The notes: a model not told the origin generated them from the sequence alone. A DNA stretch of 64,000 nucleotides from CAVROT01 sp963722905 (GCA_963722905.1 CAVROT010000014.1:1-64000); one strand, 5' to 3'. Shown: positions 25,548 through 34,160, numbered from the stretch's first letter. Program-made: numbers and translations.

Positions 25548-26165
25548 ATGCCGAAGCTACCGGAATCCAACCACGATCGGCGCGACCACATCTCGCGGCT
25601 GGCATTGGAGCTGTTCCTCGAACGGGGCTATTCGAGGACGTCGATGAACGCCGTGGCGCAGGTGGCCAACGTCCAGAAGCCTAGTCTGTATCACCATTTC
25701 GGCTCCAAGGAGGACATGTTCGTCGCGGCACTCACCGTCGAGGCGGCCGCGCCGTTGGCTGCGGTGGAGGCACTGCTGGCCGACGGGCACGGAACGCCCG
25801 ACGACCGCTTCCGGATCGTTCTGGGGCTGATGCACGATGCGATGGTGGGATCCTCGATGGGCCGGATGGCGACGGTCATCGCCGATACCGCCAGACGGTT
25901 TCCATCGGTCGCGGAAGGATTCCACGCGCGCTACATCTTTCCGATGGAATCGGCGCTCAGCCGCAGCTACGGGCCATGCGTCGCCGCCGGGACACACCGG
26001 GACGTGCCGGTCGCGACAGTGGGCCAGATCGTCTTCGGCCCACTGCTGAACGTGGCGATGTCGGAAGTCATCTTCGAGAACGCGCCGCATCTGCTGGACG
26101 GCTGGCTGACCGGACGGTCGCGCGACGATTTCGTCGCGATGATCGACAGCGTGCTGCGGTCCTGA
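25548..26165 (+). CDS. TetR/AcrR family transcriptional regulator
   Basis: A 205-residue repressor-type protein. The N-terminal DNA-binding domain (residues 10-56) reads HISRLALELFLERGYSRTSMNAVAQVANVQKPSLYHHFGSK, with the recognition helix ending SLYHHF, a near-perfect TetR helix-turn-helix. The C-terminal ligand domain is not diagnostic. The ATG at 25548 has a CGGAGGA ribosome binding site; the longer frame is rejected. It is divergent from the RND pump operon and most likely represses it and itself, lifting repression on binding a pump substrate. Confidence 0.92.
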   Translation: MPKLPESNHDRRDHISRLALELFLERGYSRTSMNAVAQVANVQKPSLYHHFGSKEDMFVAALTVEAAAPLAAVEALLADGHGTPDDRFRIVLGLMHDAMVGSSMGRMATVIADTARRFPSVAEGFHARYIFPMESALSRSYGPCVAAGTHRDVPVATVGQIVFGPLLNVAMSEVIFENAPHLLDGWLTGRSRDDFVAMIDSVLRS

Positions 26166-26211
26166 TCGGCGAACCCGTCGATGGACGACGCGCGCCAGGG
26201 GAGGGGCGGCA

Positions 26212-26288
26212 TGGTGACCCCGGCAGGACTTGAACCTGCAACCTATCCCTTAGGAGGGGATTGCTCTATCCAGTTGAGCCACGGGGCC
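26212..26288 (-). tRNA. tRNA-Arg (anticodon CCU)
   Basis: The reverse strand folds into a complete cloverleaf: acceptor GGCCCCG with CGGGGTC, D arm GCTC/GAGC, anticodon stem ATCCC/GGGAT around the loop CTCCTAA (anticodon CCT), and T arm GCAGG/CCTGC with loop TTCAAGT. The discriminator is A, and a CCA end is encoded (26214-26212). CCU reads the AGG arginine codon, which is rare in this GC-rich genome. It lies between tetR and pyrF. Confidence 0.96.
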
Positions 26289-26317
26289 TTCCCCCGCGAC
26301 CCATAGGCGACGCCGCG

Positions 26318-27028
26318 TTACGCGTCCAGTTGTCCGCGCGCCGGCAGCGATGCCGCGATGGCCAGGGCCGCCGCGCGGGGGTCGCCGGCCCTCCAGACGG
26401 GCCGTCCGACCACGATGTGATCGGCGCCCGCGCGGATGGCCTCGCACGGTGTCGCCACCCGTTTCTGATCGTCGGTCGCGACGCCCTCCGGCCGGACGCC
26501 CGGAACAACGATCACGCGCCCGTGGGCCTGCGGCAGCGCACGGACGACCGCCGCCTCGTGCGGTGAGGCGACGACCCCGTGCGCGCCGGCCTCCAGCGCC
26601 CGCGCCGCCCGCTCGGCCACGATCAGGGACACGTCGCCCGGCCGGATCATCGCCGCGTCCAGGTCGTCGCGGTCCAGCGATGTCAGGACGGTGACGGCAA
26701 GGATCCGCAGATCGCTTCCGGCGGCACCCTCGCAGGCGGCGCGGACGACCTGCGGATCGCCGTGAACGGTCAGGAAATCCAGTCCCAGACGCGACAGGCC
26801 CCGCACCGCCCTCTCTACCGTGGCGCCGATATCGAAGAGCTTGAGATCGAGGAACACGCGCTTTCCGTGGTCCCCGATCAACTCGTTCGCCAGCGCCAGT
26901 CCGCCGCCGGTCAGCATCCCCAGGCCGATCTTGTAGAACGACACCGCATCGCCCAGCTGCCGCGCCAGTTCCAGACCGGACAGGGCGTCGGGCAGATCGA
27001 TGGCCACGATCAGTCGATCGTCCGGCAT
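26318..27028 (-). CDS. pyrF: Orotidine 5'-phosphate decarboxylase
   Basis: The last enzyme of UMP synthesis. The 236-residue TIM barrel shows VAIDLPD near the N-terminus and the catalytic block FLDLKLFDIGATVERAV, where the Asp-Lys-Asp set belongs. It ends with the phosphate-binding segments VVPGVRPEG and ADHIVVGRPVWRAGDP. Length and motifs are standard. It lies 29 bases downstream of tRNA-Arg on the genomic map but is read away from the hypothetical gene at 27185. Confidence 0.96.
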   Translation of the reverse strand: MPDDRLIVAIDLPDALSGLELARQLGDAVSFYKIGLGMLTGGGLALANELIGDHGKRVFLDLKLFDIGATVERAVRGLSRLGLDFLTVHGDPQVVRAACEGAAGSDLRILAVTVLTSLDRDDLDAAMIRPGDVSLIVAERAARALEAGAHGVVASPHEAAVVRALPQAHGRVIVVPGVRPEGVATDDQKRVATPCEAIRAGADHIVVGRPVWRAGDPRAAALAIAASLPARGQLDA

Positions 27029-27184
27029 GCCGCGCCCTCCCCGTTACAGACATCTTCAGCGCGTACCCAACTGGACAAGCCGAGGCAACCGCTGCAGGAA
27101 CGACGCGGAACCGCGTGCACCGGCGTCCGTTGAAACGACAACCGCCCGAACGGGCCACGGAAAGAACAGCGGGAGATACGACCA

Positions 27185-27970
27185 ATGGTCACCAGAAACG
27201 GCGTGACGGCGACCAATCGGTCGGGATTGTTCCAGATCGTGGTCGTTGCGGCGGTTGTCGTCCTGCTGCTGGTCATCACCTTCGTCTGGCTTGGCGAAGA
27301 GCCCGAAAGCCTGACGGATCCGGAGGCCGGCGAGGTTGCGCAGGAGCCGACGGGTGCGGGAACCGTGCCCGAGGGCAATGTCGATGCCGCCGAGGAGGGC
27401 ATCACCGACGCCGTGGACGAGGTCGACCCCGCCGCACCAAACGAGGACACTGTGCCCGCCGCCGAACAGGGACCCGCCGCCGATGCCGGCGAGGACGACG
27501 CGGGCGCCGATGACGCGACCACCGGATCAGAGGGCGCTGCAAGCGACCAGGGCGGAGATGCGCCCACCGCCGAGACGGCACCGGCAGAGGCCACCGATGA
27601 CGCGGCGACCGGGGCCGGGGATGGCGCCGAAGCGCCGGCCGATACCGACGGCGACGACCCGCAGGCAGTGCCTGTTCCCGATACCGATGCCGCCTCGGAA
27701 CCGGCCGAGGACGGATCGAGCGAGGTCGATACCGACGCCGCGCCCGCCGAAGGGGACACGGGGTCCGCCACGACCGAGGAGGGGATCGAGGCCGACACGG
27801 TCGCCGATCCCACTGTGGCCGACGCCCCGGCCGGGCGCGATGCCGGAACCGTCCTGACGGTCGAGCCGGGACAGGACGTGGTCGAGGATACCGATGACGG
27901 CGGCACCGGGTTCATCGCGACCCCGTCCGGTCCCGAAGGATCGGATGACGACGCGTTGACGCAGGATTGA
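27185..27970 (+). CDS. Acidic, low-complexity single-pass membrane protein, unknown function
   Basis: A 261-residue protein with a short polar N-terminus and one strong membrane helix (FQIVVVAAVVVLLLVITFVWL, residues about 16-36). The remaining 220 residues are almost entirely Ala, Asp, Glu, Gly, Thr and Pro, with many repeats of the DxDA/PAE kind. It should be anchored in the inner membrane with a long, disordered, highly acidic tail, probably on the periplasmic side. No enzymatic motif and no family were recognised. Ribosome binding is plausible (GGGAG before the ATG). It is divergent from pyrF. Confidence 0.7.
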   Translation: MVTRNGVTATNRSGLFQIVVVAAVVVLLLVITFVWLGEEPESLTDPEAGEVAQEPTGAGTVPEGNVDAAEEGITDAVDEVDPAAPNEDTVPAAEQGPAADAGEDDAGADDATTGSEGAASDQGGDAPTAETAPAEATDDAATGAGDGAEAPADTDGDDPQAVPVPDTDAASEPAEDGSSEVDTDAAPAEGDTGSATTEEGIEADTVADPTVADAPAGRDAGTVLTVEPGQDVVEDTDDGGTGFIATPSGPEGSDDDALTQD

Positions 27971-28136
27971 CGGGGGCGCGAACCGACGACAGCCGGCTGC
28001 CGCACCCTCAGAGGCGCCGGACTGCGCCTGTCTCTCCGGCATTCAGACCATTCGCCCCGACGTGGATGAGACCCTTCGGTCAGGCGCTTGACCCGCGGCT
28101 GCGCCCGAGAATGCCGATGGGCTTTAACAGCCGGCG

Positions 28137-28691
28137 TCACATATCGTACCGGGCGATCGTGAGGTGAGTGTCGCCATAGCGCCGACGGTCCATCTCGGTC
28201 AGATCCGGCGGCAGTTGGGGAGGCGCCCCATCCTCCCACACGATCAGAGCCCCATGCGACAGCCAGCCGCCCGTCATCGCGACCTCGACAGCGCGCCGCC
28301 CCAGATCCGTGCCGTAGGGCGGATCGAGGAAGACGAGGTCGTGCGGCGCATTTGGCCTGCCCGGCCGCGTGGCGTCGCGCCGCAAGAGCGATGTCCGGTC
28401 GCCGGCGCCGCAGAGCGCGGTATTGGCGGCGACAAGTGCGGCACCGGCCCTGCCCTTTTCGATGAAGGTCGCATGGCGCGCGCCGCGCGACAGCGCCTCC
28501 AGTCCCAGCGCGCCCGTCCCGGCAAAGATGTCCAGCACCCGCGCACCCGTCACCGGGTCGCCCATGGCGAAGAGGATATTGAAGATGGCTTCGCGTGTGC
28601 GGTCCGATGTCGGGCGCAGGTGTCCCGCCGCATCGCCTTGCCCGACGGGGGCCAGCGAACGGCCGCGCCAGCGGCCGCCGACTATGCGCAC
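28137..28691 (-). CDS. rsmD: 16S rRNA (guanine966-N2)-methyltransferase
   Basis: The 184-residue protein starts with MRIVGGRWRGRSL, the hallmark of RsmD. It has the SAM-binding loop VLDIFAGTGALGLEALSRGA and the catalytic DPPY motif in LVFLDPPYGTDLG. It methylates G966 of 16S rRNA during 30S assembly. It follows the FAD oxidoreductase gene in reverse orientation; the two are 10 bases apart, so they probably share one transcript. Confidence 0.95.
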   Translation of the reverse strand: MRIVGGRWRGRSLAPVGQGDAAGHLRPTSDRTREAIFNILFAMGDPVTGARVLDIFAGTGALGLEALSRGARHATFIEKGRAGAALVAANTALCGAGDRTSLLRRDATRPGRPNAPHDLVFLDPPYGTDLGRRAVEVAMTGGWLSHGALIVWEDGAPPQLPPDLTEMDRRRYGDTHLTIARYDM

Positions 28692-28701
28692 GCGCCGTCC
28701 G

Positions 28702-29907
28702 TCACGCCCGAAGCAGCGCCTTGAGATCGGTGGCGGGGTCCGCGACCACCTCGGGGGCGGGATGGGCGCGTGCCTCGATCAGGCGCTTGGCGATCATGTA
28801 GGTCCGGGCGTCGTTCATCGCGTCCACCGACAGCAGGCGGTCCCCGGCATAGTACCAGTGGCTCACGCGGTCGCCGGCGCTGCGCACGACGACCCGGTCG
28901 TAGCCCGCGTTCAGTCCGGCGATCTGCAGCTTCACGTCGTACTGGTCCGACCAGAACCACGGATCGGGATCGTAGGGTTTCGCGGCGCCCAGGATGTTGT
29001 CGGCCACGGCCTCGGCCCCGTCGATGGCGTTCTGCACCGACTCCAGCCGGATCGTGCGACCGCGCCACGGCAGGGCGGCGCAATCCCCCGCGGCCCAGAT
29101 CCGCGGGTCCGCCGTCCGCCCCATCGCGTCGGTGACGATGCCGTTGTCGCACGGCAGGCCCGCCGCCTCGGCCAGGGACGTACCGGGGGCGACGCCGATG
29201 CCGACGATGACGAAGTCCACCCCGATCTCGCTGCCATCGGCGAACCGTGCCCCGGTCACGGCCGTGTCGCCCAGCAGACGCTCCAGCCCGACGCCCTCAT
29301 GCAACGTGACGCCGTGCGCCTCGTGGAGGTCGCGGAACCACGCGGAGGTCTCCGGCGCGGCCACGCGGGCCAGGATGCGCGGCGCCATCTCGACCAGCGT
29401 AACCGCCACATCCATCCTGGCCGCCACCGCCGCGGCCTCCAGCCCGATGTAGCCGCCGCCGACGATCAGGCCCCGCGCGCCCGGAACGAAGGCATGCGCG
29501 ATGGCGTCCACGCAGGCGAGGCTGCGCACCGTCTGCACGTTGGCAAGGGTGCCGCCGACGGCGCCCGGCAACCCGCGCGGCACGGCGCCGGTCGCGAGGA
29601 TCAGATTGTCATAGGGAACGGCGCCGCCCGCGGTCGCGACGGTGCGGCCCGCCCGGTCGATCGCAGTAACGACCTGCCCCGTCCGCAGGTCGATGCCGTT
29701 ATCGCCGTACCAAGCCTCGGGGCGCAGAAAGAGCCGTTCGCGCGCCATGTCGCCAAGCAGATAGGCCTTGGAGAGGGGCGGCCGCTGGTAGGGCGGCACG
29801 CTTTCGCCCGCCAGCAGCGTGATCGGGCCCGCATGGCCCCGGACGCGCAGCCGGGCGGCGGCCGATGCACCGGCCTGTCCGCCGCCCACGATCACGATCC
29901 GCTCCAT
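28702..29907 (-). CDS. FAD-dependent ferredoxin reductase-like oxidoreductase
   Basis: A 401-residue flavoprotein of the BphA4/rubredoxin reductase group. It has the FAD-binding motif at the start (MERIVIVGGGQAGASAAARLR), the PYQRPPLSKAYL segment, the NAD-binding motif GLIVGGGYIGLEAAAVA (about residues 146-162), and IWAAGDCAALP, closing the second FAD contact. The C-terminal WFWSDQYDVKLQIAGL is typical of reductases serving P450 or dioxygenase ferredoxins. No partner ferredoxin or oxygenase is nearby. The start at 29907 is set by the dinucleotide fold; the frame extends further upstream only by overlap with the peroxiredoxin gene. Confidence 0.9.
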   Translation of the reverse strand: MERIVIVGGGQAGASAAARLRVRGHAGPITLLAGESVPPYQRPPLSKAYLLGDMARERLFLRPEAWYGDNGIDLRTGQVVTAIDRAGRTVATAGGAVPYDNLILATGAVPRGLPGAVGGTLANVQTVRSLACVDAIAHAFVPGARGLIVGGGYIGLEAAAVAARMDVAVTLVEMAPRILARVAAPETSAWFRDLHEAHGVTLHEGVGLERLLGDTAVTGARFADGSEIGVDFVIVGIGVAPGTSLAEAAGLPCDNGIVTDAMGRTADPRIWAAGDCAALPWRGRTIRLESVQNAIDGAEAVADNILGAAKPYDPDPWFWSDQYDVKLQIAGLNAGYDRVVVRSAGDRVSHWYYAGDRLLSVDAMNDARTYMIAKRLIEARAHPAPEVVADPATDLKALLRA

Positions 29908-29989
29908 CCCGCGTCCCCGCTGGTCACCCGACCGGCAGAACCGTATATCCGGCGGCAGAACCAGCGCAACGCAATAGAGGACGCGCCAC

Positions 29990-30493
29990 ATGACCATCGC
30001 AGAGGGCGACGAACTGCCCAGGGCCACCCTGATCGAGATGGGCGAGAACGGACCGCAGGAGGTCGACCTGGCCTCCCGCGTACAGGACAAGACGGTCGTC
30101 ATCTTCGCCGTGCCCGGCGCCTTCACGCCCACCTGCCACTCGGCGCACGTGCCGTCTTTCACCCGCACAAAGACCGGGTTCGACGCGGCCGGCGTGGACG
30201 AGGTCATCTGCGTCTCGGTCAACGACCCCTTCGTGATGAAGGCCTTCGGCGAGGCGACCGGCGCGACCGAGGCCGGCATCACAATGCTGTCGGACCCCAA
30301 GGGCGATTTCGCCCGCGCCATGGGCCTGACCTTCAGCGTCGAGGCCATCGGCCTCTACGACCGGTCGCAGCGCTATGCGATGGTGGTCAAGGGCGGCCGC
30401 GTGACCATCCTGCACGTCGAGACCGGGCGCGGCACCTGCGAGGTATCGGGCGGCGAGGCCCTGCTGAAGGCCGTGACCGCGCAGGCGGCTTGA
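29990..30493 (+). CDS. Peroxiredoxin, Prx5 type
   Basis: A 167-residue thiol peroxidase that reduces hydrogen peroxide and organic peroxides. The peroxidatic cysteine C49 lies in PGAFTPTCHSAHVPSF, the Prx5 signature. A second cysteine, C150 (RGTCEVSGGEALL), could resolve the disulfide within the molecule, as in atypical two-Cys Prx5. No glutaredoxin domain is fused. It is divergent from the FAD oxidoreductase gene, with 82 bases between them, and convergent with mscS. Confidence 0.94.
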   Translation: MTIAEGDELPRATLIEMGENGPQEVDLASRVQDKTVVIFAVPGAFTPTCHSAHVPSFTRTKTGFDAAGVDEVICVSVNDPFVMKAFGEATGATEAGITMLSDPKGDFARAMGLTFSVEAIGLYDRSQRYAMVVKGGRVTILHVETGRGTCEVSGGEALLKAVTAQAA

Positions 30494-30522
30494 CGGCGTC
30501 CCGCCGCCGCCGCGTCCCCCGC

Positions 30523-31395
30523 TCAGGCGGTGCGGGACGCGGCGGCGACGGCGCCGACCATGTTCAGCGTGCGGGTGGGGAACGGGATCTCGATCCCTCC
30601 CGCGTCCAGCGCATCCTTCACGTTCCGGTTGGCGTCGGTCTGGAAGCCCCAGGCATCGGCGGACTTGCACCAGACCCGCACCATGAAGTCGACCGAGAAA
30701 TCGTTGAGCGACGTCACCTGGATGAACGGCTCGGGGTCGGCCATGGCGCGGGGATCGGCCATGACCGTGCCGAGGATGATGTCCCGCGCTTGGCCGAGGT
30801 CGGCGCCGTAGGACACGCCGAACGTCCACTCGATCCGCCGCAGCGGATAGGCCGAGTAGTTGACGATGGTGTTCCCCCAGACCTGCGCGTTGGGGATGAT
30901 GATCTGAAGGTTCCCGATACTTGCCAGCTCGGTGAAGTTGAGGTTGATCATCTTCACCGTCCCCATCTGCCCGCCGACGTCGACGAAATCGCCGATCTTG
31001 ATGGGACGGAAGAACACGATCATCACCCCCGCCGCCACGTTCGACAACGTGCCCTGCAACGCCAGGCCGATGGCGAGGCCGGCGGCGCCGATGACGGCGA
31101 CGATGGAGGTCGTGCGAACGCCGAAGGTGTTGAGCACGAAGAGCAGCGTGAAGCCGATGATGGCGTAGCGCAGCAGATTGCCGAGGAAGTTGAAGAGCGT
31201 GACGTCGAGGTGCGGATTGCGGCCGCCGATGGCCGCGATGCGCCGGTTCGCCCAGCCGGACAACGTGAAGCCCACGATCACCATGACCGTGGCCAGCAGG
31301 ACGTTGCCCGTTAGTCCGACAAGGAACTCTATCGACAGAAGATCGCCGACGGTCGTCCCTGCGGCGATCTGGAAGGCAAGCAGGCGGTCTAGCAT
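30523..31395 (-). CDS. mscS: Small-conductance mechanosensitive channel, MscS family
   Basis: A 290-residue inner-membrane channel that opens under membrane tension. It has three N-terminal helices, the pore helix GAAGLAIGLALQGTLSNVAAGVMIVFFRPI, and then the beta domain GDFVDVGGQMGTVKMI; the C-terminal domain carries the expected IPNAQVWGNTIVNYS. The start at 31395 (MLDRLLAF) overlaps the phhB stop by 7 bases, so it is probably coupled to it. It is the last gene of the ridA-to-mscS cluster. Confidence 0.93.
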   Translation of the reverse strand: MLDRLLAFQIAAGTTVGDLLSIEFLVGLTGNVLLATVMVIVGFTLSGWANRRIAAIGGRNPHLDVTLFNFLGNLLRYAIIGFTLLFVLNTFGVRTTSIVAVIGAAGLAIGLALQGTLSNVAAGVMIVFFRPIKIGDFVDVGGQMGTVKMINLNFTELASIGNLQIIIPNAQVWGNTIVNYSAYPLRRIEWTFGVSYGADLGQARDIILGTVMADPRAMADPEPFIQVTSLNDFSVDFMVRVWCKSADAWGFQTDANRNVKDALDAGGIEIPFPTRTLNMVGAVAAASRTA

Positions 31396-31688
31396 TGGGG
31401 AATGGCGTCCAGGGCGTGCGCGAGGTCGATGTCGCGCCGGGTGAGACCACCGGAGTCGTAGGTTGTCAACGTCACCCAGACGCGGTCGTACGTGTTGGAC
31501 CAGTCGGGATGGTGATCCATCCGCTCGGCGATCAGGGCCGCGCGCGACATCCAGCCCCATGCGGCGCCGAATCCGTCGAAGCGCCAGCTTTTGCACAGCT
31601 TGCCGCCGTCGGGCGACGCCTCCCACCCCGACGCGGTCAGTGTCGGCAGCAGCGCCGCGCGCTCGTCCGGGGTCAGCAGTGCGGTCAG
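31389..31688 (-). CDS. phhB: 4a-hydroxytetrahydrobiopterin dehydratase (pterin-4-alpha-carbinolamine dehydratase)
   Basis: A 99-residue protein recycling the pterin cofactor of phenylalanine hydroxylase. The family motif ERMDHHPDWSNTYDRVWVTLTTYDSGGLTRRDIDLA is intact, with the two active-site histidines H59-H60. There is no ATG, GTG or TTG at a suitable place: the only start giving full length is CTG (31686-31688), which overlaps the upstream stop as CTGA and has AGGAG seven bases before it. The 3' end overlaps mscS. No phenylalanine hydroxylase gene is in the window, so the protein may act elsewhere or as a general PCD protein. Confidence 0.88.
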   Translation of the reverse strand: MTALLTPDERAALLPTLTASGWEASPDGGKLCKSWRFDGFGAAWGWMSRAALIAERMDHHPDWSNTYDRVWVTLTTYDSGGLTRRDIDLAHALDAIPQC

Positions 31689-32905
31689 TCCGGCTCTCCT
31701 GTGGTGCCCGCGTTCGTTCGCCGGAACGGTCCGTAGCCGGTGAGGACCTCGATCTCCTCATCCACCGCCGCCCGCTCGGCCGCGAGATAGGTCTTGACCG
31801 CCTGCGCGAATCCCTCGTCGGCGAACCAGTGCAGCGAATGGGTCGTCACGGGCAGATAGCCGCGCGCCAGCTTGTGCTCCCCCTGGGCGCCGGCCTCGAC
31901 CACGCGGCGGCCATTGGCCAATGCCCAGTCGATCGCCTGGTAATAGCAAAGCTCGAAATGCAGGCAGGGGTGGTCGCGGGTGCAGCCCCAGTAGCGCCCG
32001 TAAAGCGTGTCGCGGCCGATCACGTTCAGCGCGCCCGCCACCGGACTATCGCCGTCCATGGCGAGGATAAGGAGGATGTCGTCGCGCAGCCGGTCCTGCG
32101 CGATGTCGAAGAACCGCCGGGTGAGGTAGGGCGTGCCCCATTTGCGCGCGCCCGTGTCCTGATAGAATTGCCAGAACGCGTCCCAGTGGTGCGGCCGGAT
32201 GGCGTCGCCCGTCAGATGGACGATGGTCCCGCCGAACCCCTGCGCCGTCTGGCGTTCCTTGCGGATGTTCTTGCGCTTGCGGCTGGACAGCGACGCGAGG
32301 AAGCCGTCGAACGTTCCGTAGCCGGCATCGTGCCAGTGGAACTGCTGTCCGATGCGGTGCATCAGCCCCAGGCGCGCGCCGTCCTCCGCCTCATTCGCGG
32401 TGCAGAACGTCACGTGAAGCGACGACAGGCGGTTGCGCTCGGCGATAGCCGTGGCGCCCTGGATCAGCGCCGCGCGGCCCGTCTCTTCGAAGCCGGACAG
32501 GGTCAGAAATCGGCGGCCGGTGGCGGGGGTGAAGGGCACGGCGATCTGCAACTTGGGATAATAGCGCCCGCCCGCACGTTCGTAGGCATGGGCCCAGCTA
32601 TGATCGAAGATATACTCGCCCTGGCTGTGGCCCTTGGCGTAAAGCGGCGCGCAGGCGATCGTCCGGCCGTCGATGCGCGCCGTCAGGTACTGCGGCTGCC
32701 AGCCGCTGCCGGGGCCGACCGAACCGCTCTCTTCCAGCGCGGCCAGGAACCGGTGGGTCGTGAAGGGATCGGCGGGCGCGCCGCCTTCGGCCGCCTCGGG
32801 GCAGGCGCAGGCGTCCCAGTCGCCCACGTCGATGGCGGCAATGGTCTGGTGCGCCTCGATCTCGACCTGGGTCGCGGCGTCGTCGGTCCGGGGTGTCGGC
32901 TGCAT
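31685..32905 (-). CDS. COG3146/DUF482 acyltransferase-like (GNAT-fold) protein
   Basis: A 406-residue protein of the COG3146 group, related to GNAT and FemAB-like acyltransferases. Typical parts are DPFTTHRFLAALEESGSVGPGSGWQPQYL, the SSRKRKNIRKERQ basic motif and the C-terminal RGYLPVTTHSLHWFADEGF. The family is widespread in Alphaproteobacteria but its acceptor is not known; it is sometimes annotated as a peptidoglycan biosynthesis protein. The ATG at 32905 was preferred, as the frame further upstream runs into the glycerophosphodiesterase gene. It overlaps phhB downstream. Confidence 0.85.
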   Translation of the reverse strand: MQPTPRTDDAATQVEIEAHQTIAAIDVGDWDACACPEAAEGGAPADPFTTHRFLAALEESGSVGPGSGWQPQYLTARIDGRTIACAPLYAKGHSQGEYIFDHSWAHAYERAGGRYYPKLQIAVPFTPATGRRFLTLSGFEETGRAALIQGATAIAERNRLSSLHVTFCTANEAEDGARLGLMHRIGQQFHWHDAGYGTFDGFLASLSSRKRKNIRKERQTAQGFGGTIVHLTGDAIRPHHWDAFWQFYQDTGARKWGTPYLTRRFFDIAQDRLRDDILLILAMDGDSPVAGALNVIGRDTLYGRYWGCTRDHPCLHFELCYYQAIDWALANGRRVVEAGAQGEHKLARGYLPVTTHSLHWFADEGFAQAVKTYLAAERAAVDEEIEVLTGYGPFRRTNAGTTGEPD

Positions 32906-32937
32906 CGCGGCACAAGGTGGATGTGGCGGCGGTGCCG

Positions 32938-33693
32938 TCAAGGTGCCTCGGGGATGGCGGGGGCGTATCCCTCGAACGTGATGTTGTGGGCGATGGCCCG
33001 TGCGGCGGTTTCCTGCGCGGGACTGCGGATCGTCCAGCACAGGATCGCGGCGCCTCGTCTGCGCAGCTCGGCGATCCGCGGGTGGCCGAGGTCCGCCGCG
33101 CGGTGGCTGACGAAACAGGCGGCGACGCGGTCGTATGTGTCAATCGCGGTCAGCGCGCGGTTCTCTTCGGTGTCCTCCGGCCAGACCATCGTGGTCAGGC
33201 CCCGCGGAACGGCCGGAGCGATGTCCGCCATCGCGGCGACGCTTGCGGGGTCGAAGGACATGACCGCCACCGGGCCGCGGTAGCCCGCCACATCGCGCGC
33301 GACGGCCGTCTCCAGGCGCCGATCGGCGTTCTGCGCGCGATCCTCGTCGGACTTGATCTCGATCAGGATCGGCACGCGGCCTTTGACCTGGGCGAGGATG
33401 TCGCCCAGGCAGGGTATCCGTTCCTTGCCGCCCAGAAGCGGAAGGCTGGCGATATCGACGAGGCTCCGCGCGGCGACCGGCCCCCGTCGGCCGGTCATGC
33501 GGTCGAGGTCCCTGTCGTGGAACACCACCGCTGCGCCATCCGAAGTCGCCTGAACGTCGATCTCGATCCCGTATCCCGCGGCGACGGCCGCCGCCACGGC
33601 GGCACGGCTGTTCTCGGGTCGGCCGGGTCCGTGCAGCGCGCGGTGGGCGATGGGCGCGCCGAGGAACGCGGCCGGCAGACCGCTGGCCGGCAT
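32938..33693 (-). CDS. Glycerophosphodiester phosphodiesterase
   Basis: A 251-residue TIM-barrel enzyme of the GDPD family that hydrolyses deacylated phospholipids to glycerol 3-phosphate and an alcohol. Catalytic residues are visible: H17 in IAHRALHG, E27-N28 in RPENS, E44 and D46 in GIEIDVQATSD, and H59 in VFHDRDLDR. No signal peptide is apparent, so it is a cytoplasmic UgpQ-like form. Its ATG shares one base with the ridA stop (TGATG). It lies in the ridA-mscS cluster. Confidence 0.93.
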   Translation of the reverse strand: MPASGLPAAFLGAPIAHRALHGPGRPENSRAAVAAAVAAGYGIEIDVQATSDGAAVVFHDRDLDRMTGRRGPVAARSLVDIASLPLLGGKERIPCLGDILAQVKGRVPILIEIKSDEDRAQNADRRLETAVARDVAGYRGPVAVMSFDPASVAAMADIAPAVPRGLTTMVWPEDTEENRALTAIDTYDRVAACFVSHRAADLGHPRIAELRRRGAAILCWTIRSPAQETAARAIAHNITFEGYAPAIPEAP

Positions 33694-34160
33694 CACTCCC
33701 GGATCTGGAAGATACCTTCGATCTCGACCGAAACGCCGAAGGGCAGCGCGGCCACCCCCACGGCGGAGCGGGCATGCCGGCCCGCGTCGCCCAGTGCCTC
33801 GACCAGGAAATCGGAGCATCCGTTGATCACCTTCGGCTGATCGCCGAACGCGGGCGTCGAATTGACGAAACCCGTCAGCTTCACCACCCGGACGAGCCGC
33901 GACAGGTCGCCGTCGCAGGCCGCCCGGACCTGGGCCAGAAGGTAGAGCGCGCAGGTCTTCGCGGCGGCCGCGCCGGCGGCGACGTCGGTATCCTCGCCCA
34001 GCCGTCCGCGGATCGGCCCGTCCGCGTCCTGTGCGATCTGCCCGGAGACGTAGAGCATGTCGCCGGCCTTGACGTGAGGGACGTAGTTCGCCGCGGGAGA
34101 TGCCGCGACGGGCAGTATCTCGGTCAGCGCGGCCAGTCTGTCCGCTGCTATGTCGGTCAT
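33693..34160 (-). CDS. RidA family protein (YjgF/YER057c/UK114)
   Basis: A 155-residue member of the RidA family. Archetypal RidA deaminates reactive enamine/imine intermediates from PLP enzymes. The sequence KAGDMLYVSGQIAQDADGPIRGRLGEDTDV and the C-terminal FGVSVEIEGIFQI fit a longer RidA subgroup. The arginine usual in RidA near residue 105 (a conserved NRP/R-x-x-V segment) is not obvious, so the deaminase activity is uncertain. It is the first gene of the reverse cluster that includes the glycerophosphodiesterase. Confidence 0.85.
   Translation of the reverse strand: MTDIAADRLAALTEILPVAASPAANYVPHVKAGDMLYVSGQIAQDADGPIRGRLGEDTDVAAGAAAAKTCALYLLAQVRAACDGDLSRLVRVVKLTGFVNSTPAFGDQPKVINGCSDFLVEALGDAGRHARSAVGVAALPFGVSVEIEGIFQIRE

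Noticed and set aside
29500..31450. Long Arg-rich reverse frames overlapping the peroxiredoxin and mscS genes
   Set aside because: They have the Arg/Gly/Ala composition of shadow frames in GC-rich DNA and contradict the well-supported genes on the same bases.
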